A stretch of DNA of 64,000 nucleotides, taken from positions 2,279,102 to 2,343,101 of the forward strand of contig SMSO01000025.1 of assembly GCA_004764695.1 (NCBI GenBank), in the 5' to 3' direction. Under the pieces are notes generated by a model. The model was not told where the DNA came from, searched no databases, and saw nothing but the letters and a program-made list of their open reading frames with translations. The position numbers and the translations under genes are program-made. Source of the stretch: Schizochytrium sp. TIO01 (Eukaryota; Sar; Bigyra; Thraustochytrida; Thraustochytriidae). Numbering within the stretch: position 1 is the first letter of the stretch; every line of letters begins with the position of its first letter. Positions 1 to 10,201 of the stretch are shown in pieces.

Positions 1-1863
1 AATTACAGCGACTTCGTCTTGCTCAAGACCTGCAGCAAATAGATTCACAAGATATTTAGCCACGATCTCAGCCTCTCCTCTATTGTATTTGGAACCCGAA
101 GCCTCAGCCTGGGCCAGCGCTTTGTTATCGAGAACCTCGGTATCATCCTCATCATCTCCCTCAATGCCCTCCTCTAAACCGCAAAACGCGGTGTCAATAA
201 ATACGAGAGTGGACCTCAAGAACGAGCATTCATCATCCACTGAGTTGCTATCATCACCTGCAGTGCCACTGTGAAGTGCCAACTGGTCAACTAGCTTTGT
301 ATGTACATGCTCCAAATCCGGGAGGGTCCTTTTTGCTACCCCAGGGTCAGCGAGAAGACGTCCGTCATACATTTCATTAGAAGACCAGTCATTGATTAAC
401 TGGTGCATACGATACTGAATACTTAGAAGGCGCACCACGCGATCACCGTACATCTCCACAACTCGATCAAACAGAGTTTTGCCCAGAACTCCCTGGGCGG
501 CTGTATGGCTCTTGATCGTTGGTGGAAGCTGTTTGTGGTCACCCGCAAGCACAACACGTCGTCCAAGAAGGATGGGAATCCAACAGGAGGCTTCAATTGC
601 TTGGGCGGCTTCATCAATAATAACGAGGTCGAAGATTTGGTCGACCTCGGAAGATCCCTTTGCAATTTTCCTAGCAATGCCCGCAGCTCCTGTGTTGGTT
701 GCTAGAACAACGTTGGAACGTTTGATAACAGAATCTACAACCGCACGTTCTCTCGTACGAAGCTCTTTACGGAGCTCTCGTGCTTCGGCTCGGAGCTCTT
801 TAAAGGGGCGTCGTCGCTCCGCTTTCTTCTTTTTGTTCGATGTAGCATTACGAGATACCATTTGACCAACAACATCACGGAGCTCACGGCGTACATCGGC
901 AACGACCTCTGATGCTTCGGCACGCTGCACCACAGCATCAAGAGAATACTGCATTACTTCAGGCATGAAACGTGCTGGGTGGCCAACGCGAACCAACGAG
1001 AGTCCTCGAAGATCACGATTGCGCTTGCGGCGCTTGGAGGCACTCTCGGCCTCAGCCTCCGCCCCAAGGCGCATAACCAAGTTATCTACTGCGACGTTGG
1101 ACGGTGCACAAACAAGAACTTTGAGATTGAAGACTTGTGCTGCCTGACGGATCAGCTCTACTACACTTGTAGTTTTACCAGTACCCGGGGGGCCATGGAT
1201 AAGCGCAACATCCCTAGAGCGCAGCGCAAATTCAATAGACTCTTTCTGAGGGTCGTTCAGACCATCATTGAAAAAAGTTAAGTTCTCACAATCCTTTGGA
1301 AGCTTATCGTGCTGCAAAGGTTCCGCCTCACCAAAGAGGACCTGTGCAGTATGGAAAGCATGGTGATTGGGATCGAGGTGTTCAAGATGGTCAAGAGCAC
1401 GGAGCTGCTTGGCGTTCGTGGCGTCGTTTGGGAGGCGGTCTAATCTCAGAGGTCTGATATCTACAATCTCTCGCAAGTCTTGGTCATCCGTACGATCATC
1501 GAAAGCAACTTCAATGCAATCTTCTGATACCTTTGCAACGATGCCACTGGGAGGCCTTGAGGTGGAGCCTTCATTCGCATTCGCATTCGCAAGAGGACCT
1601 TCGTTGGGTACCACACGCACGACATCGCCCACAGAGATGTTTCCTGCCGCCAGTGAAGATTTGCACGAGGTGAAAGTGAAAATGCTTCTACCATACATAC
1701 CTGTTCGCACGCCGTCTACCTGGAGGAATGGCGTACAGAGTCCCATCCGCGCCAAGACACGTCGGGAGGTTTTGTCTAACTGGTCCTCCGCCAACTCCGT
1801 CTCAGCGGCCCATTCCTCAGCTAAGAGCCGCCGAGTCTCCACCAACCACAAATCCCGTGACAT
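1..1863 (-). CDS. SMUBP-2/IGHMBP2-type SF1 helicase, 5' part (runs off left edge)
   Basis: An uninterrupted 621-codon frame begins at the ATG complementary to 1861-1863 and is still open at base 1, so the C-terminal part is missing. It carries superfamily 1 (Upf1-like) helicase motifs in order: Walker A GPPGTGKT near residue 224, Walker B IIDEAAQA near 416 followed by EASCWIPIL, motif III GDHKQLPPT near 445, and QYRMH near 484. The EASCWIP context and the N-terminal beta-barrel-like region before Walker A (about 1-200) match the SMUBP-2/IGHMBP2 group of 5'-3' RNA/DNA helicases, which act in translation and RNA metabolism. A basic insert with an Arg/Lys-rich run lies between Walker A and B, and a small Asn-Ala repeat lies near residue 95. 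The R3H and AN1 domains of animal homologues would be outside the window. It is divergent from the gene at 2223. Confidence 0.9.
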   Translation of the reverse strand, partial: MSRDLWLVETRRLLAEEWAAETELAEDQLDKTSRRVLARMGLCTPFLQVDGVRTGMYGRSIFTFTSCKSSLAAGNISVGDVVRVVPNEGPLANANANEGSTSRPPSGIVAKVSEDCIEVAFDDRTDDQDLREIVDIRPLRLDRLPNDATNAKQLRALDHLEHLDPNHHAFHTAQVLFGEAEPLQHDKLPKDCENLTFFNDGLNDPQKESIEFALRSRDVALIHGPPGTGKTTSVVELIRQAAQVFNLKVLVCAPSNVAVDNLVMRLGAEAEAESASKRRKRNRDLRGLSLVRVGHPARFMPEVMQYSLDAVVQRAEASEVVADVRRELRDVVGQMVSRNATSNKKKKAERRRPFKELRAEARELRKELRTRERAVVDSVIKRSNVVLATNTGAAGIARKIAKGSSEVDQIFDLVIIDEAAQAIEASCWIPILLGRRVVLAGDHKQLPPTIKSHTAAQGVLGKTLFDRVVEMYGDRVVRLLSIQYRMHQLINDWSSNEMYDGRLLADPGVAKRTLPDLEHVHTKLVDQLALHSGTAGDDSNSVDDECSFLRSTLVFIDTAFCGLEEGIEGDDEDDTEVLDNKALAQAEASGSKYNRGEAEIVAKYLVNLFAAGLEQDEVAVI

Positions 1864-2222
1864 TTTCACCATAGTGGCTTTCAGAAAAGAAAGCTTTGAC
1901 TGGCCAGGTGCTCAGTTCGCTCGCGAGTTTGGTCTCAATGTCGGAGCCTCGACCTGTTTGGTTTCTGGTTGCGGACCGCTTGCAATTTATATTATTTTAA
2001 TTTATAATTTATTATCATTTTATTCTCTTTAAATGAAGGCTATAAACAGCTTTTCCTGATGGTTAGCATCCAAAAGCGAAACTGGCGCAGTAGCTCAAGT
2101 CAAATAAAGCTTGCCGAAAACGTTTTTGAGAGCGCTCACAAAGAGCCAACGTGATTTCCCTTGACATACTCGGCCTCGTTTAGCGCGACTCAGCAAAAAA
2201 AATCGGTCTTTGAGTCGTCAGC
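1864..2222. promoter_or_regulatory. Divergent intergenic region (helicase / coiled-coil gene)
   Basis: A 359-bp spacer between two divergent start codons, so it should contain both promoters. It has an AT-rich core around 1980-2035. I see no clear TATA box or shared operator. Confidence 0.4.
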
Positions 2223-3413
2223 ATGGAGGTGCAGGAGAGGATGTCGGCTTGGTTGGAGAAGGCCAAGTCGAGAACTGGCGAGTCTTCGGAGGATCCCGTG
2301 AAGATTGCGGGCGCAGAAAAGCTCCTCAAGCTAGCACGGTGCCTAGCGATGCTTGTTAAAGCACACGATAGCCTGCATAAAAGCGCTGGCCAACTGGCTG
2401 AATATTTTTATGAGGAAAAATGTGAAATCTTGCGCAGCAAAGACGAGGCGCTGGAGACTGAAGCACGAGCCAGAGCTGACGAGATGCAGGCCAAGGTTAT
2501 CGAGATCCGCACCAAAGTCATGGAGGAGACACAAGATGATGAGCTCATGATCGCTAGTATGAATGACGCGCTAAGGATGTACCAGGAAAAAATTCAGGCG
2601 CCGGACTCAGAACTCGCAACTTTCAAAGGCATAGTTGACAAGGCCGAAGCCACACTTAAGGAACATTCGAAGAAGATGGCATCTGCTCAGAAACGCATCG
2701 AGAGGTACACAGCCAGCATTGAAAGGGAGCGGAAACGCAAGAACAATCATGCTACCAACTTCTCTCGTAAGAAGAGCTCTGTATCGTCATCGGAGTCCTT
2801 CGTCAATGACAAAAAGGATACACAACCAGTTGACGTGATGTCAAAAGGCCAAATGCAGCTTAACTCCTTTGAGCATAAGAACATGCGGAAATTTATCAAA
2901 ATTATTGCGAGTGACAACAGTATTGATACGAGGGTTTTATCTGGCCAAGGATTGACACCCTTCCTCCCTCATGAAGAGGCAAAGGCGCACGGACCAGAAA
3001 GTGAAGCTGCTTCTCTCAAGAAAGATGGGAACCTTGGTTCGAATGGGGTAAATGCTAACCTAATTGCTCTCCAACTTCCTGCTTACAGTACAGAATTTGA
3101 GTATGATGAAGGTATGCCTGATCCCGGGAAATTTGATACAAGTAAATCACCATGGACTAGACAACAGAAAATGCCCCCCGCGCCAAGCTGGATTCCACCT
3201 GAACTTGTTGATATTGAAATTGGGTTGGCTAAAGCACAGAGATCTTTTAGTAGTCAGTTGCGTGTGAAATTCATTCATATCCGAGCATTAAAAAAAGTTC
3301 AAGTTGAACTTTACTCAGGTTCCGAGATAGTATCTGATCTGGGAAAGATCTCTGAGGATTATCTTGAAAAATGCAACGCTTTACTCAACGACAAAGGGGT
3401 GCGCATAGGTTAA
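2223..3413 (+). CDS. Unknown coiled-coil protein, 396 aa
   Basis: Complete single-exon frame from ATG to TAA. I do not recognise the family. Residues about 20-190 are strongly helical and charged, with long Glu/Lys/Ala-rich runs and no prolines, consistent with an extended coiled coil; a BAR- or FCH-like membrane-curvature domain is possible but not shown. Residues 190-320 are polar and Ser/Pro-containing, probably disordered. A second helical block sits at the C-terminus (about 335-390). There is no signal peptide or transmembrane helix, so it is probably cytosolic. The start is the first ATG after the divergent spacer. Confidence 0.75.
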   Translation: MEVQERMSAWLEKAKSRTGESSEDPVKIAGAEKLLKLARCLAMLVKAHDSLHKSAGQLAEYFYEEKCEILRSKDEALETEARARADEMQAKVIEIRTKVMEETQDDELMIASMNDALRMYQEKIQAPDSELATFKGIVDKAEATLKEHSKKMASAQKRIERYTASIERERKRKNNHATNFSRKKSSVSSSESFVNDKKDTQPVDVMSKGQMQLNSFEHKNMRKFIKIIASDNSIDTRVLSGQGLTPFLPHEEAKAHGPESEAASLKKDGNLGSNGVNANLIALQLPAYSTEFEYDEGMPDPGKFDTSKSPWTRQQKMPPAPSWIPPELVDIEIGLAKAQRSFSSQLRVKFIHIRALKKVQVELYSGSEIVSDLGKISEDYLEKCNALLNDKGVRIG

Positions 3414-3769
3414 CTAAAATGTAAACTAAGAAATTTGAAATTTATAGTTGTAAAGCTTTCAAAGCATTGGTAAGATCACCGACCACTTCAGCTATTCCCT
3501 AGGCAATACAATATCACTATATATATTTCCATAATCTTAATTTTAACTGTTTTTTTGTATTGTATTTAATTCTCCCGCAAGAAATTCTTGAGAGAAGCAT
3601 CAAGCTCTCAGCTCCTAAGCTCCGCACACACAGCAAAGCTTGTCTAGGACTCAGATAAGCCTGGTTGTTTGCACATTGTTTACTATCTAAAACGAACAAA
3701 TTGAATTAAAGGGTTGCCGTGACCACTTTACTAAATTGACTATACTTCGATGTAGCAAAATGAAGAACA
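3414..3769. other. Convergent 3' spacer
   Basis: A 356-bp AT-rich stretch between the 3' ends of the coiled-coil gene and the rhomboid-like gene. It holds T-rich runs (about 3537-3560) and no coding signal. Confidence 0.5.
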
Positions 3770-4720
3770 TCAGGCATAAATGTAGCATGCGATAGAGAAA
3801 ACAACGTGAGTCGAAAGAGCTGTTGCAATAATAATTGGTGTGCCTTGGTCTACACCAGCTTTCTTGAGCAGACTGTGGGCTTGATTCTCATGAAACAGCA
3901 AGAAGAAGCATGCACCAACTAGAACTCCGGATAGAAATGTTGGTAGTCTCTGCATTAACGCACGCGGGCTGGAGATCAGTGGTCCTAGTGTAAGAATTGC
4001 CTGAATACCCATCAGACCTAGGCCATTGACTTCAACACCATATATTTGATAGCGGAAGTCCGGTGCCGTTAAGGCGGCATAAGAAATGACTGCCAGAATC
4101 GCGCCCTCAAAGCCAACAGGTTGCGGATGGCGCTTGACAATAAACTGGATTGCTCCTGTAAGAACCCCAGGAAGGAAGAAGAGTTTAAGAAATGATTGTC
4201 GACCAACGTCCTTCTGTACATCCAGTCCACTATTCACTAGGGCAGAGGCACCCATAAATGTGCCTACAAGAGAAGGCGAGTAAAAGCTTGTCACGAGAAA
4301 ACTCCAAGGTCTTGTCAAAGAAGGACGAGCAACTCGCACAGCGAAGCCAGGCTTGATTACTGCAGTCGCGAAAGACAGTACCAGTAAGACTGCAAGGCCA
4401 ACCAGATCATCCCGGACCTTATGCGGAATGAATGTACCAAAGATGCCCAGAAGCCTATTTTCGCTGACTTTATTCTTCGGAGTGATGATAGTGTAGAAAA
4501 AATAATCCGCCATTGTACTAGTTGATAAATCCTTCGGGATAGGTCCATACCAGCTCAAGGGCGAATCTCCGCTGAGCCAAAGTTCAAGGCGTTCCTTGGC
4601 GATTTCAGAAGCAGGCTGGCCAAACCAAGCGACCTCACGAGAACGATCAATGACACTCGGCCTTGTCAGAGCCAACGTGCACGCCAGCAGAGCTACTCCC
4701 ACAAACTCAATCACACGCAT
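3770..4720 (-). CDS. Rhomboid-like membrane protein with substituted active-site motif
   Basis: A 316-residue multi-helix membrane protein. The ATG at 4720 is preferred; the frame extends to 4777 only through a TTG, and the same ATG context is conserved in the paralogue downstream. It begins with a signal-anchor-like helix, then a soluble segment, then about five or six hydrophobic helices. The block RPWSFLVTSFYSPS resembles the RPWTL-T-F segment that opens the rhomboid core. GFEGAILAVISYAALTAP near residue 203 resembles the GxSG helix of rhomboid proteases, but the nucleophile Ser position is Glu. The HxxxN motif expected after RPW is also absent. If the assignment holds, this is a non-catalytic, iRhom/derlin-like member. 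An unrelated polytopic protein remains possible. Confidence 0.55.
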   Translation of the reverse strand: MRVIEFVGVALLACTLALTRPSVIDRSREVAWFGQPASEIAKERLELWLSGDSPLSWYGPIPKDLSTSTMADYFFYTIITPKNKVSENRLLGIFGTFIPHKVRDDLVGLAVLLVLSFATAVIKPGFAVRVARPSLTRPWSFLVTSFYSPSLVGTFMGASALVNSGLDVQKDVGRQSFLKLFFLPGVLTGAIQFIVKRHPQPVGFEGAILAVISYAALTAPDFRYQIYGVEVNGLGLMGIQAILTLGPLISSPRALMQRLPTFLSGVLVGACFFLLFHENQAHSLLKKAGVDQGTPIIIATALSTHVVFSIACYIYA

Positions 4721-6022
4721 CTCAGCTGCTGACCTAATCGAAGCGTAATGGAAAAGCAATACAGTTTTGGATTCCAACTTTTTTGTAGAGCCAACGCAGA
4801 GTTGTCTATCAATTTATCTGTTGATCAAATCATAATTGAACCAAGGAACCTACTTTTTTTTCTTTTCTTTTTTGATAAGTTTTTTTTGTTTCTTTTTTTT
4901 AAAATATAAATTATAAAATATGGGAAGCAACAAATCTTCATTTTGCAGACTTTTAATTGTTTTTCGCAGTTAAAGAAACTCATTCACGATTGGCCACAGT
5001 TTCTGTGAAGTGGTTATACTCATTAATTTCTTGAAAGTGCGAGCAACCAAGGCGCTAGTCATTCAATTAAGATCTTGTGAGTGATGAGAGCAACGAATGC
5101 TACCTATACACACGAATGCTCATGTTTTTGCCAGCCTAGAGTGGGAGTATAAAGAATTAGAATCTAAGAAATAGCGCATCTGTAAGTTGGCTTCTTTTGT
5201 TTCTTTGAAATACCAGATAAGCTGATATCGACGTATTGCAATTATTCATGAAATGGTACCATGATATTCGCAACCCAGCGCTCCTTAAATACATAACAAT
5301 TATGATGGAATAAAGATTAAATCAAGTTGATAAGAACATATGCGTACTTGCGAGAATGGTTCTTTATTTTAACTTCAACATGAAGCTATATTAAGACCAC
5401 GTGCACTTTAAAGTTTCAAAACTTTCGAGAATGCTGATCAGGCATTTTTATATTGTCTTCGAATAGTTTTCGACCCTCCGAGCACAACCTTTGAGATATA
5501 TTCCAAAGATGAAACATTGAGTGATCATGGCTCAGAGTAAGGTTTCTAAACCATAGTTGAGCAAATAAAGAGAAATTAAAATATAGGGATATTCAAACAA
5601 GTTAGTTCATGGACAGTGAGTACCCAAATAGATCTCTAGTACAATTGTGATTTATGTATATTGCAAGGACTAATCTGAGGAAGGTGGCTTTTGTTGATGC
5701 AAATGGATTTTAAAGAAAGTCATTATTACCACAGCTGAAGCCCGTAATACCCCGAATGTGCTACGTTTAAAAACCTCAGCAAAGCCCCAAAATCTACATA
5801 CACAGAATAGTTTGCTGATTATTCAAATAAACTTGAATCGCTGTATCTTCAGATTATCTACTTATTTTGATGAATAGCACAGACAACACCAGAAGTCTAA
5901 TGAACTGCATAGTGGCGATTGCTGAATCTCTTTTGTTGTAGAGGAAACAACACAAGTTAAACTAAGTAACTGGCATTTCTCAGTCTCTTCAAACACACCA
6001 AGCAACTTTCGATTTATCTTTC
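4721..6022. other. AT-rich spacer between the rhomboid-like paralogues
   Basis: About 1.3 kb without a supported gene. It includes a poly-T/C tract around 4853-4902. It should hold the promoter of the rhomboid-like gene at its left end and the 3' flank of the broken paralogue at its right end. Confidence 0.5.
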
Positions 6023-7059
6023 TTACTGAAATAGCAAATAGGAGTAAATGCCAACCAAAACCCCAGTGAAATAGGTTACCCTCTCCTGCTTTGAGTTTCG
6101 AGAGTCTCTCCGCAGCATTTCTCTATTGATATAAGTTAAGAATATCACAACCAGGGCAAGGCTAGCCTTGTTGTTCTCAAAGACCCGGGGTGCAGATAGG
6201 AACTCCCGGTTAATAGAGACACTATAGACCACGAGTGCCAGAATCGCGCTGTCAGATCCAACAGGTTGCGGCTGCTGCTTTTCAAGATACCGGCTCACCC
6301 CAATTACAACCCCGGGAAGGAAAAAGAGGCAGAGAAATGCTTGAGTACCAGCTGGATTGTCCTTCTGTACGATAGAACCAAACATTGAAATGAGGTTGAC
6401 ATCGTATTCATAAATGAGGGCGAGTAAAAGCTCGTTACTAGTAAACTCCAAGGTCGGGTTAATGAAGGACAGGTAATTCGCTCAGCAAGGCTAGGACGAA
6501 TTTTTTTAGCTGCATAAAACAGATATAACAACAACTGAATGCGCTTGATGTTATAGCTAACTTTATAGTGAAAAAATATTCCAAAGATGCCTACAAGTCT
6601 GTCTTCACTGTGTGCGTCCTTCAGACTAATCATAGTATAGAAAACATAGTCCGTCAGAAGAATCGTTGATCCGTTAGATATAGGTTCGTGCCAGCTCACG
6701 GGCGCATTGAGACTATGCCACAGCTTTAGGTGTTCATTTGAAGCAACTAGATATTTAACAGGCTTATCACTAGACCAGCCAAACCACGTGTTCCAACATC
6801 CATCATGCATAGTATTTAGATGTACCTGACCTTCATTCATCATGGCCAACGTGAAGTTGGTGGATAGATCTTTAGGTATAGGCCCGTACCTGCTCACTGG
6901 TGGATTTCCACCATACCAGAGACTAATGCGCTCTTTGGCAATTTCATAGGCAGACTCACCAAGCCAGGTGTTCTGACGTGCAGAATCCTCAAAACTCGGT
7001 CTTGTCACCGCCAAAGTGGCCCCCATCAGAACCATGCCTAGAAATTCAAGCACGCGCAT
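6023..7059 (-). pseudogene. Frameshifted tandem paralogue of the rhomboid-like gene
   Basis: The first part (ATG at 7059) shares MRV-EF-G, TRPS, AKERI-LW, YGPIPKDLST and SLTRPWS-LVTSFYSPS with the gene at 3770-4720. After that block homology jumps to another frame, which runs to 6023 and carries LFFLPGV, QPQPVGS-SAILA and YFTGVLVG. Alignment of the two DNAs between the TACTCGCC and CAGAAGGAC anchors shows a net loss of 7 bases here (about 6385-6435), so the frame is broken. The copy also contains an internal duplication of the TW-G...LW...PVS-PI segment and ends earlier than its paralogue. The GxSG position reads GSDS. A sequencing error or a tiny intron could mimic the shift, but the 7-base loss and early stop favour decay. 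Confidence 0.65.
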
Positions 7060-8496
7060 TGTGACAGTCATTTTTATCAAGACTTCATTGAAAAGGTTAC
7101 AGTTTTGGATTGCCAATTTACTTCATTACATATTCAAAGTTGCCTTGATCAATCTCCGAAACTATCTCCAGTATCAAGAGTTCATTAAGTGTTTCTGACG
7201 TTCTTTGTCAATTTTATCAAATCCCTCTTGATCAATCACAACTGATTGATTGTAAGTATTGGAACCTGATGAGACTAGATAGAGCATTGAAGTTGATGCG
7301 CGTATTGGTGCTAGAAGTAGGATTAATCAGTCTTATTTTCTCATAATGAAATGGACGAATGTACGAAAAGCTAGTCATGTTAGGCCTACTTACTAGCACT
7401 ATTTAATATTTCTTTAGCAAGATCAAATGTACGAAAGTACCAAAAGTCTGAAAAGTGCTCTGTATGTTTTCAAGCTCGTGAATTGGACTCACAGGAACTT
7501 AACTTTCAACTTTTACCTATGAAGATGTTAGTCGACTCGCACTCCGAAAACTAAATAGTGGTGAGCTGAGATACCCCTACTTGTGTGAGCAGTTCATGAT
7601 GTTAGCTTTGGAGTGAGCAGAGACAAAAGCAACAAAGTCATATCTTGGGCCATATTCTTAATCCAATATAAGCTGATGCTAACGTAATGCGAGAAGTGAG
7701 AACCATTACCATTACAGATGCAACATAATGCAACATAAGGCTATTGTAGGTCCAAGGAACGACGGGTTGGATTACATGCGTTCAAGTGGGTTTATTAGAT
7801 CAGAGGTGCCTATCTCTATTGTTTTATTTAATTATAAACACGGAGCTAGATATAAATATTATGCATTTTAGAATCTCAGACTATCCAGAGATACCCAAGT
7901 TGGTCAATATTCCTCGCAAACGTATCCAACGTTGCTTTTGCTCTCCGCACGCCCAAGAGCTTTACAACAAGCATTCGGTCTACTCCGACTCTGAATTCGA
8001 TAATTGCGTTTTTCTTATTTCACCATACCGCTAATAGCCCCCCTTACTATTCACCTATGAAGCAGTTCAACAAGTCGACGCGCTTTCTTTCTCACTTCTC
8101 CAATACACTATTAAAACTAGCGTGCTTCTGGTGTAGCTAATCCGAAAAACTTTGCGACGAGATGATGGTTCTCCAAGAAGAACGTGTGCCTGAGGTGCCC
8201 TATTTGCTGTATCTCAACGCCCATAAAGTCCACAACGACCTTCACTCTATGTAATAACGACAAGCGAGAAGACAAGACAAGGGGGGAAAGTAGAATTAGC
8301 ATTCTGATTTCTTCCTCCGTCTGAGTTCGAAGAAGCTGACCTTCGTAATAATTAATTAATCATAATAATAGCAACTCTGATAATATCTATAGGGCTGAAA
8401 GGTCAGATACGTAATAAGTACTTTTCCTGTTGATAAATTCGAAGCGCAGAACTCGAACGCGAGCTTTCACGGCGTCTGTCTTGGCGGCGTGGGACG
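7060..8496. other. Gene-free spacer
   Basis: About 1.4 kb between divergent genes. Only short unconvincing frames are present. The last 100 bases before 8497 are probably the promoter and 5' UTR of the GFA-like gene. No repeats of note. Confidence 0.45.
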
Positions 8497-9915
8497 ATGT
8501 CAGCAGCCGGAAGATGCCTGTGCGGCCAAGTGAGTTTTGAAATTGAGCGCGGCGTGGAGCACTGCCTTGTATCTTACAACCATGCACGAGGATACCGTGA
8601 TTGGACGGGAGCTGCGTTCTTTAGTGCCCTTCTGGCGCCTTCGAGCGTGGTGAAGATTAACGATTCGCACGGATCTCTCAAGACATACACGCAAGGACCC
8701 ACGCTGCGTCAATTTTGCGGAGCATGCGGCACACCTATTTGCTGCAAGACCTCATCTGGCAACAAGGTGGAGCTTAATCGTGGTATAATGTACCAGACGA
8801 CCGGCAAGATCTCCAAGCCTATGTTTCACATACAGTGCGCAGAAGGGCTACCTGAGGTCCTGAACGCATTTCAGGATGGTCTTGAAAGATTCCCTGCACT
8901 TCCAGACCCTGCTGCAACACAAGCTAGCCAAAAGAGGCTCCAGCAGGAGCAGCAGTCTGAGATGTCTTCCACTTTCCAAGCCCCGCATCGACAAGCATCT
9001 CAGCAAACTCCACCTCCACCTCCACCTCCACCTGCACCTGCACCAGCACAGCAGAGCTCTGGCAAAGATATGCCTTCGAGAATGACATCATCGTCATCAA
9101 CATCCACGACAAGCTCAGTTTACCCACCCCCGCCGGCGGCTCCTTCGTCACAGCCGCGGCAGTTACTCAGATTACATTCCCCACATTTGGTTGACGAAAA
9201 TGATCTTGCGAATAAAACTCATGAAATCATTAGCGTTCCTTGTGACAACATTGTGGAGCTTGTCAAGGGAGATCTTCAGAATGGCCTTGGAGGAGAATAT
9301 TCAGAATACGTGGAGGTTTTGTACAATGGCCGTGTAGGAAAGGTCTCACGCAAGGTAGTGACCTCGCTTGCAGATAGCCCTTCGTTTCAGGCGCCCCCAC
9401 CTCCGCCCCCGCCCCCATCATCATCTTCTTCGCAACAATCATGGAGTAATCAGCAGCCTAGATACCCAACAATTCCACCAAATGGATCTCGCTCACAATA
9501 TACACCGTCACAACCCCCGCCGCCCCCGACTGCAGATTCGGGCCCTGTATATGTATCTCAGGCTTACCCCAGCGCTTCTTACCCGCCCCAGAACCCGCAA
9601 AGTATGCCAAGCCCACCACCAGCAATTGGTAGACCAGGTTCAATAAGCGGATCCTTGCAACAGTCGCACCAGCAGCAACAACAACAATCGGAATTTATGC
9701 CAGCTTACCAATTTCAGGGTCCACGCCCTGGATATGTTTACAAAAATGCCGAGCGTGGCCTTGGTTACTACAAGGACGTAGCACCAAACCCACCACCTCG
9801 GCAATATCAGCAGCAACCGCAACAACCCGAACCGCCAGCTATGGGTAGTGCCCCATCGCAGAGCAACAGCGCACAAAGGTCTGGCCCTCCAGGAGTATCA
9901 GTCCGGCGCTTTTGA
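8497..9915 (+). CDS. GFA/CENP-V-fold protein fused to an SH3-like and Pro/Gln-rich tail
   Basis: A complete 472-residue frame. Residues 1-130 match the GFA (glutathione-dependent formaldehyde-activating)/CENP-V zinc fold: GRCLCGQVSFEIE at the start (C7, C9) and RQFCGACGTP at 71-80 (C74, C77). The middle zinc site, normally CHCxxC, is reduced to HCLVSYN with one Cys, so one metal site is probably lost. Pro-rich runs at about 165-180 flank a Ser-rich linker. Residues about 242-291 read like an SH3 domain (VELVKGDL...YVEVLYNGRVGKVSRKVV). The rest is Pro, Gln and Ser rich with polyproline stretches that could be SH3 ligands. Probably a scaffold rather than an enzyme. A polyadenylation-like AATAAA lies at 10091, 176 bases past the stop. 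Confidence 0.75.
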   Translation: MSAAGRCLCGQVSFEIERGVEHCLVSYNHARGYRDWTGAAFFSALLAPSSVVKINDSHGSLKTYTQGPTLRQFCGACGTPICCKTSSGNKVELNRGIMYQTTGKISKPMFHIQCAEGLPEVLNAFQDGLERFPALPDPAATQASQKRLQQEQQSEMSSTFQAPHRQASQQTPPPPPPPPAPAPAQQSSGKDMPSRMTSSSSTSTTSSVYPPPPAAPSSQPRQLLRLHSPHLVDENDLANKTHEIISVPCDNIVELVKGDLQNGLGGEYSEYVEVLYNGRVGKVSRKVVTSLADSPSFQAPPPPPPPPSSSSSQQSWSNQQPRYPTIPPNGSRSQYTPSQPPPPPTADSGPVYVSQAYPSASYPPQNPQSMPSPPPAIGRPGSISGSLQQSHQQQQQQSEFMPAYQFQGPRPGYVYKNAERGLGYYKDVAPNPPPRQYQQQPQQPEPPAMGSAPSQSNSAQRSGPPGVSVRRF

Positions 9916-10201
9916 CAAATCCTTATAACTTGTTAATTCAAGCTTTCCTTTTCCCATGTCTTTTTTCGTGGATCTAGAAAAACATTGCGTTTAAGCATTA
10001 CCATTGTGATGTCGCTAAAATCTCATTGGTGATTTGGACGGGAAGTGGAAGTATATGAATATTGAGAGGATCTATGTTTGACAAGATTTGAATAAACAAA
10101 AAGACAAATCAAATTATAAATCAAATGCCCGTCTCTGATTCTTGACTCAAATTTCTTTTAATGGATGATGTAAATACTTTCTCTTTAATCTGACAATAAT
10201 G
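9916..10201. other. Convergent 3' spacer with AATAAA
   Basis: A 286-bp AT-rich spacer between two converging genes. AATAAA at 10091-10096 suits the plus-strand gene. Confidence 0.4.

Noticed and set aside
423-2032. Plus-strand open frames across the helicase gene
   Set aside because: Opposite-strand shadows; the minus frame carries all helicase motifs.
4721-4777. Upstream extensions of several genes to non-ATG codons (also 7060-7116, 11360-11467, 15746-15883, 32396-32473, 43482-43529, 45541-45609, 57697-57717, 61640-61648)
   Set aside because: They begin at TTG or GTG; the first in-frame ATG gives better protein starts in a eukaryote.
7786-8034. 82-codon frame
   Set aside because: Short, AT-rich, no motif and no similarity I recognise.
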